Origin: Meghimatium bilineatum
Lineage: Eukaryota; Mollusca; Gastropoda; Stylommatophora; Philomycidae
Direction: 5' to 3'
Assembly (NCBI GenBank): GCA_034231615.1
Contig: CM067316.1
Location: 63,883,353 to 63,947,352, forward strand
DNA length: 64,000 nt
Each line of letters starts with the position of its first letter. The first letter of the stretch is position 1. Under the pieces are notes generated by a model. That model saw only the letters and a program-made list of their open reading frames with translations, did no database searches and was not told the origin of the DNA. Below are positions 22,376-34,800 of the stretch, in pieces. The position numbers were made by a program, and so were the translations under genes.

Positions 22376-22674
22376 GTGATTTTGAGTTTGAAAGCTGAGT
22401 TTGAAACCAGCATCATATTAAAAATTTTCCCATTGGTGCTCTACTGTCTAGTCAATGGTTGACGAGAAACCACCTGACCAGCATTGCCTTCACACTTGCT
22501 TAGTTGTAATGGCATTATTCCTTGACCTTTTCCAGAGCATGCACGCTGGTACCTCAGTTTCTTGTCACTTCATGAATCATGGGAGTACTCTTCATTTTAA
22601 ACCACAGATAACGCTGGAACCTAATGTTTTCTTGTCGGCAGGCAAGTGACAACACGACAGTACCATCTGTTTCA
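22376..22674. mobile_element. Unidentified insert inside the 20-bp array
   Basis: About 300 bases without the array motif, flanked on both sides by array copies, hence a probable insertion. I could not assign a family. Confidence 0.3.
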
Positions 22675-22965
22675 AAATTACTTTATCTCATGTGTTAAAA
22701 TTAATGTATTGTGTTTTTACAACTTAATCATGTTTTAAACCTTTTCATTTTGTATTAAACCACTTTATTTTGTTTTAAACCAATGTATCATATGTTACAC
22801 CACTTTATTTTGTGTTAAACCAATTGATCACATGTTAATCCACTTTATTTTGTTTTTACTACTTAATCATGTTTTAAACCACTTTATCATGTTTTAAACC
22901 ACTTTATCATGTTTTAAACCACTTTATCATGTTTTAAACCACTTTATCATGTGTTAAACTAATCA
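22675..22965. repeat. Degenerate ~20-bp repeat, block 2
   Basis: AAACCACTTTATCATGTTTT units, the last five almost perfect at 19 bp. Confidence 0.85.
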
Positions 22966-23275
22966 AGTTCGTTGCCACTTTCTCATCAAGGATTGTCTGT
23001 AATATATCTCTGAAGATTAATTGCATTGTTTTCCCAATCCCATCTCTCTCTTACTCTACAGGAACTCTACACAAGGCTACTTTCTGTTCCTCTCTTGATA
23101 TTTATCCATTGAATGGAATTTCTGTCTACTTCTTGTTGACTTGTCCTCAATCCTTTTATCTATCTATTATTATCTCCAACAGTCAGTTGAATATTTCATG
23201 CGGTCAAAATACTGGTTCTCATCTTTATCATGTATTAAATGATCTGTCTATCTATTCGCTAAACCCTTTGTTGCC

Positions 23276-23560
23276 TTTCAGCGTCAGGGGTAGAGCAGTT
23301 TTCTGGAGATGACCATCGTGTGTGCTGAGTATATTGTGGAATTTTAGTGGTCGGCCAATAGGTCTGCCTTCACTGTATCTGTGTAGCATAGCCTGCTGTG
23401 GTATGCTGTCTGATGGTAATCTACTGATGTGTGCAAACCATTTGATCTGTTGTCTCTTAATATATTCCAAGATTGGGGTGGTGCCGGTTCTTTGTCTAAT
23501 GTTCTCAATCCGTCTGTTAGCGTTATTCCTAGGATTCTTCGTAAGCATGCCATTTCAAAA
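23276..23560 (-). mobile_element. LINE C-terminal fragment
   Basis: On the - strand FEMACLRRILGITLTD, then, shifted, RIENIRQRTGTTPILEYIKR, QQIKWFAHISRLPSDSIPQQ and SEGRPIGRPLKFHN. This is the MACLRRI.G...I......K.QQ.KWFGH..R....G.P.GRP ending of many non-LTR polymerases, with one frameshift. Confidence 0.7.
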
Positions 23561-23571
23561 CTACTTTATTT

Positions 23572-23850
23572 TTTCTTCTTCGTTCATTCTCAAACTCCTG
23601 CAGATTAGCAGGATGTAGTCCGGAGAACGGAATGCATTGTGTCATGGTTTACAGCATTGCTGCAATATCTGCGCCTTTTGGCCTGACACATCCGACTTCA
23701 GCATGGCTTTGGGTCGCTGACCCTATATGGGATGGGGCAGCCAACTCCATCCCATAACCTCCTTAGTCGCCTTTTACGACATGTGTGGAAGGTAAACAGT
23801 GTTGCTATTCTTTGCTTCCCTTTCGGGCCCCAACCGGACACGGGCGGACT
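23572..23850 (-). mobile_element. GAA-tailed SINE-like repeat, full-length-looking copy
   Basis: Starts (+ strand) TTCTTCTTCGTTCATTCTCA and runs through GGATGTAGTCCGGAGAACGG, CCTGACACATCCGACTTCAG, ATCCCATAACCTCCTTAGTC and GCCTTTTACGACATGTGTGG to a GGACACGGGCGG end. About 88% similar by eye to 61056-61337. Its GAA tail abuts the LINE fragment at 23276-23560. Confidence 0.72.
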
Positions 23851-23854
23851 ACTT

Positions 23855-24010
23855 TATTTAAATCATATAATCCTGTAGTAAACCACTTTTTCATTCATTA
23901 AACCACTATATATTTTATTAAACCACTTTATATTTCTTTAAACCACTTTTTCATTAAACCACTTTATATTTCTTTAAACCACTTTATCTTTTGTTAAATT
24001 AAATTATGCT
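23855..24010. repeat. Degenerate ~20-bp repeat, block 3
   Basis: TTAAACCACTTTATATTTCT copies. Resumes the array after about 880 bases that include the LINE and SINE-like copies. Confidence 0.8.
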
Positions 24011-24477
24011 GCAATAAACCACAAGATATGTATATGAAATAAGTTTTCAACATTTCCTCACATTATTTGTATATATATAAATAAATATATATATCATGTT
24101 TTTAAAATATCTCTAAATATCTCTGTATTAACATTTCACTTTCATCCTGTTGCCATTTGATTGGCTGGTCTTCATTATTCCTGCATCATTTGATTATAAC
24201 AGTGGTACTGTACATCTGTTTAACCAATAGGATAGCTACATCATTTTCAATGAACTTTTTCACAATGATCACATGTCATAAATTTAGACTGTATCACAGA
24301 GTCATGTTGTTAATGGAACATGTTGAAAGTTTAATAGTTTCTGAACAGGAGATTCTGAAACCCTAAATTCAGTTTTATATTCATATATATACATTATATT
24401 TCCAGTTTTTGTAATTGAACCGTATAAAATATGTAGATGATATGTGTGTATGTTTATAATACACATGAATGTCTAAA

Positions 24478-24585
24478 CCATACACACTGGTGTATATCTT
24501 ACCCAACATCTGGTGTATATCTTATCAAACATCTGGTGTATATCTTACCCAACATCTGGTGTATATCTTATCAAACAATTGAAAA
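24478..24585. repeat. ~23-bp tandem repeat, 4 copies
   Basis: CTGGTGTATATCTTACCCAA and a CAT end, alternating with TTATCAAAC. Confidence 0.85.
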
Positions 24586-24689
24586 TACTGTGAATTTTTT
24601 TGGTTGCATTTTCTGTTCACCAGCGATCAAGAAAATATTGGTTTGGCTGTAGTGATTTTCTAAGTAATATGAACTTTCAGTAGTTGTTT

Positions 24690-24900
24690 CTTCATGTTTG
24701 TTCTCAAACTCTCACCTCATCTCCCTTACAGCAGGATAGTCAGTGGTCCAGCTAGATTAGTGGTCCAGCTTACAGATCTGCCTTACAGCAGGACAGTGGT
24801 CCAGCTAGATTTCCAGCAGGATGTAATCCAGATAACGAAATGTGCAGTGTCACCATATTAATTTCACCAGTATCGCAACACATCCGATGACAGTTTTCAT
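24690..24900 (-). mobile_element. GAA-tailed SINE-like repeat, rearranged copy
   Basis: TTTGTTCTCAAACTCTCACC, a doubled CAGTGGTCCAGCTAGATT block, TTCCAGCAGGATGTAATCCA and CACATCCGATGACAG occur in the family order. Confidence 0.5.
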
Positions 24901-24904
24901 TTGT

Positions 24905-25015
24905 ATGAGAATTATCTTTATGAAGTAGAACCCCACTTAATAGTTGCTGCTACTTATTATATGAAGAATTATCTTTATTTCCTACAGCAACTTGCTGCCA
25001 TGGGACCTACATACC
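24905..25015 (+). mobile_element. SINE-like dispersed repeat (GGGTACC family), 3' part
   Basis: TAGTTGCTGCTACTTATTAT, GAAGAATTATCTTTAT and CAACTTGCTGCCATGGGACC match the end of the copy at 16775-17035. Confidence 0.55.
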
Positions 25016-25230
25016 TTTATGAAAAGTTCAGCTGCACAACTTCATGCAGCTTTTTTTAAAATACAAATAATTTGAGCATGTTACCTTGATTTTTTTAAAT
25101 TTACATTAGCTTCATATTTGTGCTTGCTATCTTTCAGCCACAGAGCCAGGCATTGAGAATAGATTGTTTATTTGTGATATAATTTAATTTGTTGTCTTTG
25201 TTGACAAAAATATGAAATGTAATTTTATGA

Positions 25231-25543
25231 GAAGTTAGGGCATGGATGTTTACCAAGTGTCACTATATATCTTGATCATGTAGAAGTTAGGGCATGGATG
25301 TTTACCAAGTGTCACTATATATCTTGATCATGTAGAAGTTAGGGCATGGATGTTTACCAAGTGTCACTATATATCTTGATCATGTAGAAGTTAGGGCATG
25401 GATGTTTACCAAGTGTCACTATATATCTTGATCATGTAGAAGTTAGGGCATGGATGTTTACCAAGTGTCACTATATATCTTGATCATGTAGAAGTTAGGG
25501 CATGGATGTTTACCAAGTGTCACTATATATCTTGATCATGTAC
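25231..25543. repeat. 52-bp tandem repeat, 6 copies
   Basis: Unit GAAGTTAGGGCATGGATGTT, TACCAAGTGTCACTATATAT, CTTGATCATGTA. Copies look identical, so recently expanded. A GT dinucleotide run follows at 25552-25565. Confidence 0.95.
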
Positions 25544-25794
25544 TACTTTTGTGTGTGTGTGTGTGATACTGATGATGCATGATGATAATGATGTTGTTTG
25601 CTGTGATCTCAAATATATTGTACATTTTTGTGTGTGATTTTGATTGATGTGATCTCAATGTAACAAATTTTGCTGTGATCTTGCCTAATTGGGTTGACTT
25701 GCTGTGAAAGATTTATGTAAATATATTTTATATACCGGTAGCTAAGAAATTAACTTTAAACAAGAATCACTTTTTAATAGCTGACTTTTTTCTG

Positions 25795-26254
25795 TATGAT
25801 GTCACTGTGTTCACTGATGGTTCTGTGAGGTGTTGGTGAGAAGTCTGGCTTCTGGGGTTATACAGATAGCTCTCATGGTAGAGTGGTTGCTGAGAACAGT
25901 GGAGCGTACAGAATAACTACATCCAGTATAAAGATGAAAATTAAGACTATACTGTTGCTCTGAAATAGTTCTCTGGAACATCATTCACTAAAGAAATTTT
26001 TGTGTCAGACTGCCAGACCTATAGCTATATCCAACCTCAGGGATATCACAAGGATCTACTGCCCAGGGCACGCCAGTGTTTGCAGTAATGAAAGAGCAGA
26101 CAAGCTGGCATCTAACACACCAATGGATGCGGAGTTGGCAATTGACAAGGGAGATATGCTGAAACTACTTTATGAGCGCCTGCTGTGTGCAGACACTGAG
26201 ATTGATGAAACATTGATTTCCTTTTTAACATTTGCTTATTCTGTCTCCATGTGA
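25795..26254 (+). mobile_element. LINE RNase H domain fragment
   Basis: Starts DVTVFTDGSV, then in a shifted frame EKSGFWGYTDSSHGRVVAEN and AYRITTSSIK, and later ITRIYCPGHASVCSNERADK and LASNTPMD. TDGS with the GH...NERAD box are the RNase H signatures of I/Jockey-type LINEs; the usual GHAGI.GNE is altered. Frameshifts mark it as dead. Confidence 0.68.
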
Positions 26255-26447
26255 CATTGTTCTCTCATTGTTCTCAATATGTTATCTCTCTGACTCTCAC
26301 ATTTTGTCCTGATATCTACCCATTTTTTGACAAGTGCATTGGTCGCCCCGCCAATGCTCGAGCCGGATGGTCTTGTGGCACTGTGTGTTGACAGTGACGC
26401 TGTATGTGTTGGCACAGAGGTGTCTGAGTTATTGCTTGTCTTTTTGC

Positions 26448-26680
26448 AGTCAATTCTCATTCCATCCTGCATCCTCCTCAATTCTCATTCCATCCTGCAT
26501 CCTCCTCAATTCTGATTCCATCCTGCATCCTCCTCAATTCTGATTCCATCCTGCATCCTCTTCAATTCTCATTCCATCCTGCATCCTCCTCAATTCTCAT
26601 TCCATCCTGCATCCTCCTCAATTCTCATTCCATCCTGCATCCTCCTCAATTCTCATTCCATCCTGCATCCTCCTCATTAA
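26448..26680. repeat. 28-bp tandem repeat, about 8 copies
   Basis: Unit CAATTCTCATTCCATCCTGC followed by ATCCTCCT, nearly perfect. Confidence 0.95.
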
Positions 26681-26984
26681 TGGACATGATCCAAAAAGTG
26701 TTTGCCAGAAGCAGCACGAGCCGCTGTACTTCTTTTTTCCAGGGTGCACCACGAGGAGGTACTTTTGGGATCTTGGTTATCTGCTAACCATAGGTCAGCA
26801 AAGAGCAATGTGGTACCCGTTTTAGTTTTTTTTGTTCCTTTTATGGTACAAGTGGCCCATAGGGTTTAGGTTTTGACTCTTTACAAAACAGAAAGTTACA
26901 GAAAGCTCCCTGTACTTTTAGTTCTTGTATAGACCTGCAACCTATTATTTCTTCTTCTGAAAAGCATGATGCTTTTTAGGGTAA
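26681..26984. other. Unassigned sequence with GGTACC-bearing stretch
   Basis: Read on the - strand a segment contains GGGTACCACATTGCTC and AAAGTACCTCCTCGTGG. It could be part of a dispersed repeat, but there is no second copy in the window to prove it. Confidence 0.25.
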
Positions 26985-27180
26985 TTTTTGGTATTCCTAT
27001 TTTTTCTTTTCCCGTCAGGTGTCCACATAAGGGCTAGCTGGTTCAGTCTATTTTAATCTAGTCTAAGAATGTGTCCCAGGTATTTCCATATGCGTTTTCT
27101 TATAACATTTGCAACATATTCTTGGTGTGTTTTATTTCTTAGGTCACTATTTGTGATGAAATCGCTACAGTTTATGTTCA
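26985..27180 (-). mobile_element. LINE C-terminal fragment
   Basis: On the - strand DFITNSDLRNKTHQEYVANV, IRKRIWKYLGHILRLD, then NRLNQLALMWTPDGKRK. This is the same tail type as the LINE at 52215-52650 (VSNNIRRKRWQYLGHMFR). 5'-truncated with one stop. Confidence 0.65.
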
Positions 27181-27469
27181 ACAATTTTCAGAAACAAATT
27201 TGTTTAAAGCTGTTTGATTTTTGGTACCCTTAGCACCCCTAAATTTATCATGACTGTATATTTTTCTTAAATTTGCTCACAATATTTTTTTCTTGTTACA
27301 AATTTCAACAATTCTGTTATGAAGTTATAGAACTGACCCAAACAAACTTTTGCTGTGTGCGTTGACTTAGAAATGACGATGAACTGTGCCCTAGTTGTAT
27401 TCCTATTGTAGCATGATCAAAGTTTTTACAATAATATTGTGGTATGCACCTGCTAATAAATAAAACATG

Positions 27470-27806
27470 TATACATGGTATCTTGATCAAGTTCCCAGAA
27501 TACTTGATCTAGTTTATGGTATGTTGATCAAGTTCCCAGAATACTTGAGCTAGTTTACGGTAGCTTGATCAAGTTCCCAGAATACATGAGCTAATTTACG
27601 GTAGCTTGATCAAGTTCCCAGAATACTTGAGCTAGTTTACAGTAGCTTGATCAAGTTCCCAGAATACTTGAGCTAGTTTATGGTATCTTGATCAAGTTCC
27701 CAGAATACATGAGCTAGTTTACGGAAGCTTGACCAAGTTCCCAGAATACATGAGCTAGTTTACGGAAGCTTGATCAAGTTCCCAGAATACTTGAGCTAGT
27801 TTATAA
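27470..27806. repeat. 41-bp tandem repeat, about 8 copies
   Basis: Unit CTTGATCAAGTTCCCAGAAT followed by ACTTGAGCTAGTTTACGGTAG. CTTGATCAAG is a 10-bp perfect palindrome present in most copies. Confidence 0.93.
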
Positions 27807-27949
27807 ATGAAAGATGATGTTATGGAGATTATGTATTTAGAAGTTAGTAATGACCTTGATGAAAGGACATGGCAGATGTGACCTTCACATATACTCTCAA
27901 AGAGAAAATACAGATGTTTGTTACTTCTAGTTGTATCCTCTGAGTTCTT

Positions 27950-28102
27950 CAGCGTACATTCTCAAACTCTAGCTGGATCTCTGTTGTAGATGGACAGTGG
28001 CCCTACTAGATTTCCAGCAGGGTGTAGACCAGCAAATAGAAATTTGTTGTGTCACTAATTTATTTGCAACAATGGCCCAACACATCTGTCTTCGGTGGTA
28101 AC
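27950..28102 (-). mobile_element. GAA-tailed SINE-like repeat, partial
   Basis: TTCTTCAGCGTACATTCTCA, TTTCCAGCAGGGTGTAGACC and CACATCTGTCTTCGGTGG. It resembles the truncated type at 49028-49194. Confidence 0.55.
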
Positions 28103-28254
28103 ATCATCAGAGTTGAAAATATCCTTGATTGAAAAATGTACAAATGTCAAATTCTGTTTTGCTTGAGATGACTCCCACAGAGACATTTCATAAAGCATTT
28201 GGTGATACACCTCCGATGTTTAAGCAATACGAAGAAACATACCAGAAATAATAG

Positions 28255-28556
28255 TTGGATTATGCTGCATGACATTGCACCGGAGCATTGATTCCTACTG
28301 CTGAAGCCGTACCACGCAAGCACAATTTGGTTACCTTGGAACAGCTTCCATATTTTCCCATCATTGTACCTGCTGATTTTTTTTCTCAATCCCTCAACTG
28401 AAGTTGGCACTGAAAGGACAATGATTTCAGGATGCAGATGACATTATCACTGATGTGACAAGACAGCTGAGAGAGGTGTCAAAGAATGGTTTCCACCAGC
28501 AGATATATGCATGTTGGTAAATTACCCAAGGGAACTACTTTAAAGAAAATGTAGTG
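28255..28556 (+). mobile_element. mariner-type transposase C-terminal fragment
   Basis: Reads LHDIAPEH (catalytic HDNAPxH region, N replaced by I), then LKLALKGQ, FQDADDIITDVTRQL, NGFHQQIYACW and, past a stop, ITQGNYFKENVV. The order matches the end of mariner/Tc1 transposases (H-D-x-A-x-x-H, then the F..RW..C....G.YFE tail). Frameshifts and stops disable it. Confidence 0.6.
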
Positions 28557-28819
28557 TAGATAATTTTACTGTTTTATTTATTTCTATATAATTCACACAT
28601 TCTGGAAACTTTTCAAAGCTACACTATAAATATATATATATAGATATTTGGCTAATTGTTATTCTTAGCCTAATGACATCTGAAGGTAATATATTGACTT
28701 CATTGCTCTTGTGTAAGAGTGTTTTTCTTGTACAAATAAATATTGACTTTTAGTTTGTTGATGTGTTCTTTTACATATGTTTCATACTGAAACCAACATA
28801 CACATATATATATATAGTA

Positions 28820-31800
28820 TTCTATATTTCTATTCTACTTTCTTCCCCCACCACTACCATGTTTCTGCTGTATCATTCTATATTTCTATTCTGCAGTCGC
28901 CGCCGCCCCCCCCCCCCCCCGTACATCTGCTATATCATTCTATATTTCTATTCGACTGCCCCCCCCACCACTACCATGTTTCTGCTGTATGATTCTATAT
29001 TTCTATTCTGCAGTCGCCGCCGCATACCCCCCGTTCATCTGCTATATTATTCTATATTTCTATTCTACTGCCCCCCCCCCCACCACTACCATGTTTCTGC
29101 TGTATCATTCTATATTTCTATTCTGCAGTCGCCGCCACCCCCCGTACATCTGCTATATCATTCTATATTTCTATTCTACTTCCCCCCACCTGTATCTGCT
29201 GTATCATTCTATATTTCTATTCTACTGCCCCCCACCTGTATCTGCTATATCATTCTATATTTCTATTCTACTGCCCCCCACCTGTATCTGCTATATCATT
29301 CTATATTTCTATTCTACTGCCCCCACCTGAATCTGCTGTATTATTCTGTATTTCTATTCTACTGCCCCCCCCCCCACCTGTATCTGCTATATCATTCTAT
29401 ATTTCTATTCTACTGCCCCCACCTGTATCTGCTATATCATTCTATATTTCTATTCTACTTCCCCCCACCTGTATCTGCTGTATCATTCTATATTTCTATT
29501 CTACTGCCCCCCACCTGTATCTGCTATATCATTCTATATTTCTATTCTACTGCCCCCACCTGAATCTGCTGTATTATTCTGTATTTCTATTCTACTGCCC
29601 CCCCCCACCTGTATCTGCTATATCATTCTATATTTCTATTCTACTGCCCCCCCCACCTGTATCTGCTATATCATTCTATATTTCTATTCTACTGCCCCCC
29701 ACCTGTATCTGCTGTATCATTCTATATTTCTATTCTACAGCCCCCCCCCACCTGTATCTGCTGTATCATTCTATATTTCTATTCTATAGCCCCCCCCACC
29801 TGTATCTACTATATCACTCCATATTTCTATTCTACTGCCCCCCCCACCTGTATCTGCTATATCATTCTATATTTCTATTCTACTGCCCCCCACCTGTATC
29901 TGCTATATCATTCTATATTTCTATTCTACTGCCCCCACCTGAATCTGCTGTATTATTCTGTATTTCTATTCTACTGCCCCCCCCCCACCTGTATCTGCTA
30001 TATCATTCTATATTTCTATTCTACTGCCCCCCCCCACCTGTATCTGCTATATCATTCTATATTTCTATTCTACTGCCCCCACCTGAATCTGCTGTATTAT
30101 TCTGTATTTCTATTCTACTGCCCCCCCACCTGTATCTGCTATATCATTCTATATTTCTATTCTACTGCCCCCCCCACCTGTATCTGCTATATCATTCTAT
30201 ATTTCTATTCTACTGCCCCCCCCACCTGTATCTGCTATATCATTCTATATTTCTATTCTACTGCCCCCCCCCACCTGTATCTGCTATATCATTCTATATT
30301 TCTATTCTACTGCCCCCCCCCACCTGTATCTGCTGTATCATTCTATATTTCTATTCTACTGCCCCCCCCCACCTGTATCTGCTGTATCATTCTATATTTC
30401 TATTCTACTGCCCCCACATGTATCTGCTATATCATTCTATATTTCTATTCTACTGCCCCCCACCTGTATCTGCTATATCATTCTATATTTCTATTCTACT
30501 GCCCCCCACCTGTATCTGCTGTATTATTCTATATTTCTATTCTACTGCCCCCCCCCAACGTGTATCTGCTATATAATTCTATATTTCTATTCTACTGTTC
30601 TACTGCCCCCCCCAACCTGTATCTGCTATATCATTCTATATTTCTATTCTACTGTTCTACTGCCCACCCCCAACCTGTATCTGCTATATCATTCTATATT
30701 TCTATTCTACTGTTCTACTGCCCACCCCCACCTGTATCTGCTATATCATTCTATATTTCTATTCTACTGTTCTACTGCCCACCCCCACCTGTATCTGCTA
30801 TATCATTCTATATTTCTATTCTACTGCTCCCCCCACCTGTATCTGCTATATCATTCTATATTTCTATTCTACTGCTCCCCCACCTGTATCTGCTATATCA
30901 TTCTATATTTCTATTCTACTGCTCCCCCACCTGTATCTGCTATATCATTCTATATTTCTATTCTACTGCTCCCCCACCTGTATCTGCTATATCATTCTAT
31001 ATTTCTATTCTACAGCCCCCCCCCCACCTGTATCTGCTATATCATTCTATATTTCTATTCTACAGCCCCCCCCCACCTGTATCTGCTATATCATTCTATA
31101 TTTCTATTCTACTGCCCCCCCAAACCTGTATCTGCTATATCATTCTATATTTCTATTCTACTGCCCCCCCCCACATGTATCTGCTATATCATTCTATATT
31201 TCTATTCTACTGCTCCCCCACCTGTATCTGCTATATCATTCTATATTTCTATTCTACTGCCCCCCCCACCTGTATCTGCTATATCATTCTATATTTCTAT
31301 TCTACTGCCCCCCCCCACCTGTATCTGCTATATCATTCTATATTTCTATTCGACTGCCCCCCCACCTGTATCTGCTATATCATTCTATATTTCTATTCTA
31401 CTGCCCCCCCACCTGTATCTGCTATATCATTCTATATTTCTATTCTACTGCCCCCCCACCTGTATCTGCTATATCATTCTATATTTCTATTCGACTGCCC
31501 CCCACCTGTATCTGCTATATCATTCTATATTTCTATTCTACTGCCCCCCACCTGTATCTGCTATATCATTCTATATTTCTATTCTACTGCCCCCCCCACC
31601 TGTATCTGCTATATCATTCTATATTTCTATTCTACTGCCCCCCCCCACCTGTATCTGCTATATCATTCTATATTTCTATTCTACTGCCCCCCCCCCCACC
31701 TGTATCTGCTGTATCATTCTATATTTCTATTCTACTGCCCCCCCCCCCCACCTGTATCTGCTATATCATTCTATATTTCTATTCTACTGCCCCCCCCACC

Positions 31801-34800
31801 TGTATCTGCTATATCATTCTATATTTCTATTCTACTGCCCCCCCCCACCTGTATCTGCTATATCATTCTATATTTCTATTCTACTGCCCCCCCACCTGTA
31901 TCTGCTATATCATTCTATATTTCTATTCTACTGCCCCCCCCACCTGTATCTGCTATATCATTCTATATTTCTATTCTACTGCCCCCCCCCCACCTGTATC
32001 TGCTATATCATTCTATATTTCTATTCTACTGCCCCCCCCCCACCTGTATCTGCTGTATCATTCTATATTTCTATTCTACTGCCCCCCCCCCACCTGTATC
32101 TGCTATATCATTCTATATTTCTATTCTACTGCCCCCCCCCCACCTGTATCTGCTATATCATTCTATATTTCTATTCTGCAGTCGCCGCCACCCCCCCCCC
32201 GTACATCTGCTATATCATTCTATATTTCTATTCTACTGCCCCCCCCCACCTGTATCTGCTGTATCATTCTATATTTCTATTCTGCAGTCGCCGCCACCCC
32301 CCCCCCCGTACATCTGCTATATCATTCTATATTTCTATTCTACTGCCCCCCCCACCTGTATCTGCTGTATCATTCTATATTTCTATTCTACTGCCCCCCC
32401 CACCTGTATCTGCTATATCATTCTATATTTCTATTCTACTGCCCCCCCCCACCTGTATCTGCTATATCATTCTATATTTCTATTCTACTGCCCCCCCCCA
32501 CCTGTATCTGCTGTATCATTCTATATTTCTATTCTACTGCCCCCCCCCACCTGTATCTGCTATATCATTCTATATTTCTATTCTACTGCCCCCCCCCACC
32601 TGTATCTGCTATATCATTCTATATTTCTATTCTACTGCCCCCCCTCACCTGTATCTGCTGTATCATTCTATATTTCTATTCTACTGCCCCCCCACCTGTA
32701 TCTGCTATATCATTCTATATTTCTATTCTACTGCCCCCCCCCACCTGTATCTGCTATATCATTCTATATTTCTATTCTACTGCCCCCCCCCACCTGTATC
32801 TGCTATATCATTCTATATTTCTATTCTACTGCCCCCCCCACCTGTATCTGCTATATCATTCTATATTTCTATTCTACTGCCCCCCCCCACCTGTATCTGC
32901 TATATCATTCTATATTTCTATTCTACTGCCCCCCCCACCTGTATCTGCTATATCATTCTATATTTCTATTCTACTGCCCCCCACCTGTATCTGCTATATC
33001 ATTCTATATTTCTATTCTACTGCCCCCCCCCACCTGTATCTGCTATATCATTCTATATTTCTATTCTACTGCCCCCCACCTGTATCTGCTGTATCATTCT
33101 ATATTTCTATTCTACTGCCCCCCACCTGTATCTGCTATATCATTCTATATTTCTATTCTACTGCCCCCCACCTGTATCTGCTGTATCATTCTATATTTCT
33201 ATTCTACTGCCCCCCCCCCACCTGTATCTGCTATATCATTCTATATTTCTATTCTACTGCCCCCCCCACCTGTATCTGCTATATCATTCTATATTTCTAT
33301 TCTACTGCCCCCCACCTGTATCTGCTATATCATTCTATATTTCTATTCTACTGCCCCCCCACCTGTATCTGCTGTATTATTCTATATTTCTATTCTACTG
33401 CCCCCCCCCACCTGTATCTGCTATATCATTCTATATTTCTATTCTACTGCCCCCCCCCACCTGTATCTGCTATATCATTCTATATTTCTATTCTACTGCC
33501 CCCCCCACCTGTATCTGCTATATCATTCTATATTTCTATTCTACTGCCCCCCCCCACCTGTATCTGCTATATCATTCTATATTTCTATTCTACTGCCCCC
33601 CCCCACCTGTATCTGCTATATCATTCTATATTTCTATTCTACTGCCCCCCCCCACCTGTATCTGCTATATCATTCTATATTTCTATTCTACTGCCCCCCC
33701 CACCTGTATCTGCTATATCATTCTATATTTCTATTCTACTGCCCCCCCCCCCCACCTGTATCTGCTGTATTATTCTATATTTCTATTCTACTGCCCCCCC
33801 CCACCTGTATCTGCTATATCATTCTATATTTCTATTCTACTGCCCCCCCCCCACCTGTATCTGCTGTATCATTCTATATTTCTATTCTACTGCCCCCCCC
33901 CACCTGTATCTGCTATATCATTCTATATTTCTATTCTACTGCCCCCCCCCACCTGTATCTGCTATATCATTCTATATTTCTATTCTACTGCCCCCCCCCA
34001 CCTGTATCTGCTATATCATTCTATATTTCTATTCTACTGCCCCCCACCTGTATCTGCTGTATCATTCTATATTTCTATTCTACTGCCCCCCCCCCACCTG
34101 TATCTGCTGTATTATTCTATATTTCTATTCTACTGCCCCCCCCAACCTGTATCTGCTATATAATTATATATTTCTATTCTACTGTTCTACTGCCCCCCCC
34201 CACCTGTATCTGCTATATCATTCTATATTTCTATTCTACTGTTCTACTGCCCACCCCCACCTGTATCTGCTATATCATTCTATATTTCTATTCTACTGCT
34301 CCCCCCACCTGTATCTGCTATATCATTCTATATTTCTATTCTACTGCTCCCCCCACCTGAATCTGCTGTATTATTCTGTATTTCTATTCTACTGCCCCCC
34401 CCACCTGTATCTGCTATATCATTCTATATTTCTATTCTACTGCCCCCCCACCTGTATCTGCTATATCATTCTATATTTCTATTCTACTGCCCCCACCTGA
34501 ATCTGCTGTATTATTCTGTATTTCTATTCTACTGCCCCCCCCCCACCTGTATCTGCTATATCATTCTATATTTCTATTCTACTGCCCCCCCCCACCTGTA
34601 TCTGCTATATCATTCTATATTTCTATTCTACTGCCCCCCCCACCTGTATCTGCTATATCATTCTATATTTCTATTCTACTGCCCCCCCCCACCTGTATCT
34701 GCTATATCATTCTATATTTCTATTCTACTGCCCCCCACCTGTATCTGCTGTATCATTCTATATTTCTATTCTACTGCCCCCCCACCTGTATCTGCTGTAT

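Noticed and set aside
25552..25600. GT run and GATGATG stretch as a regulatory element
   Set aside because: Ordinary dinucleotide and trinucleotide microsatellite with no further support.
26236..26481. 81-codon - strand frame with KKWVDIRTKCES, faintly like a Myb/SANT trihelix of Harbinger-type elements
   Set aside because: Resemblance is limited to a few residues and the frame runs into the 28-bp array; not enough to annotate.
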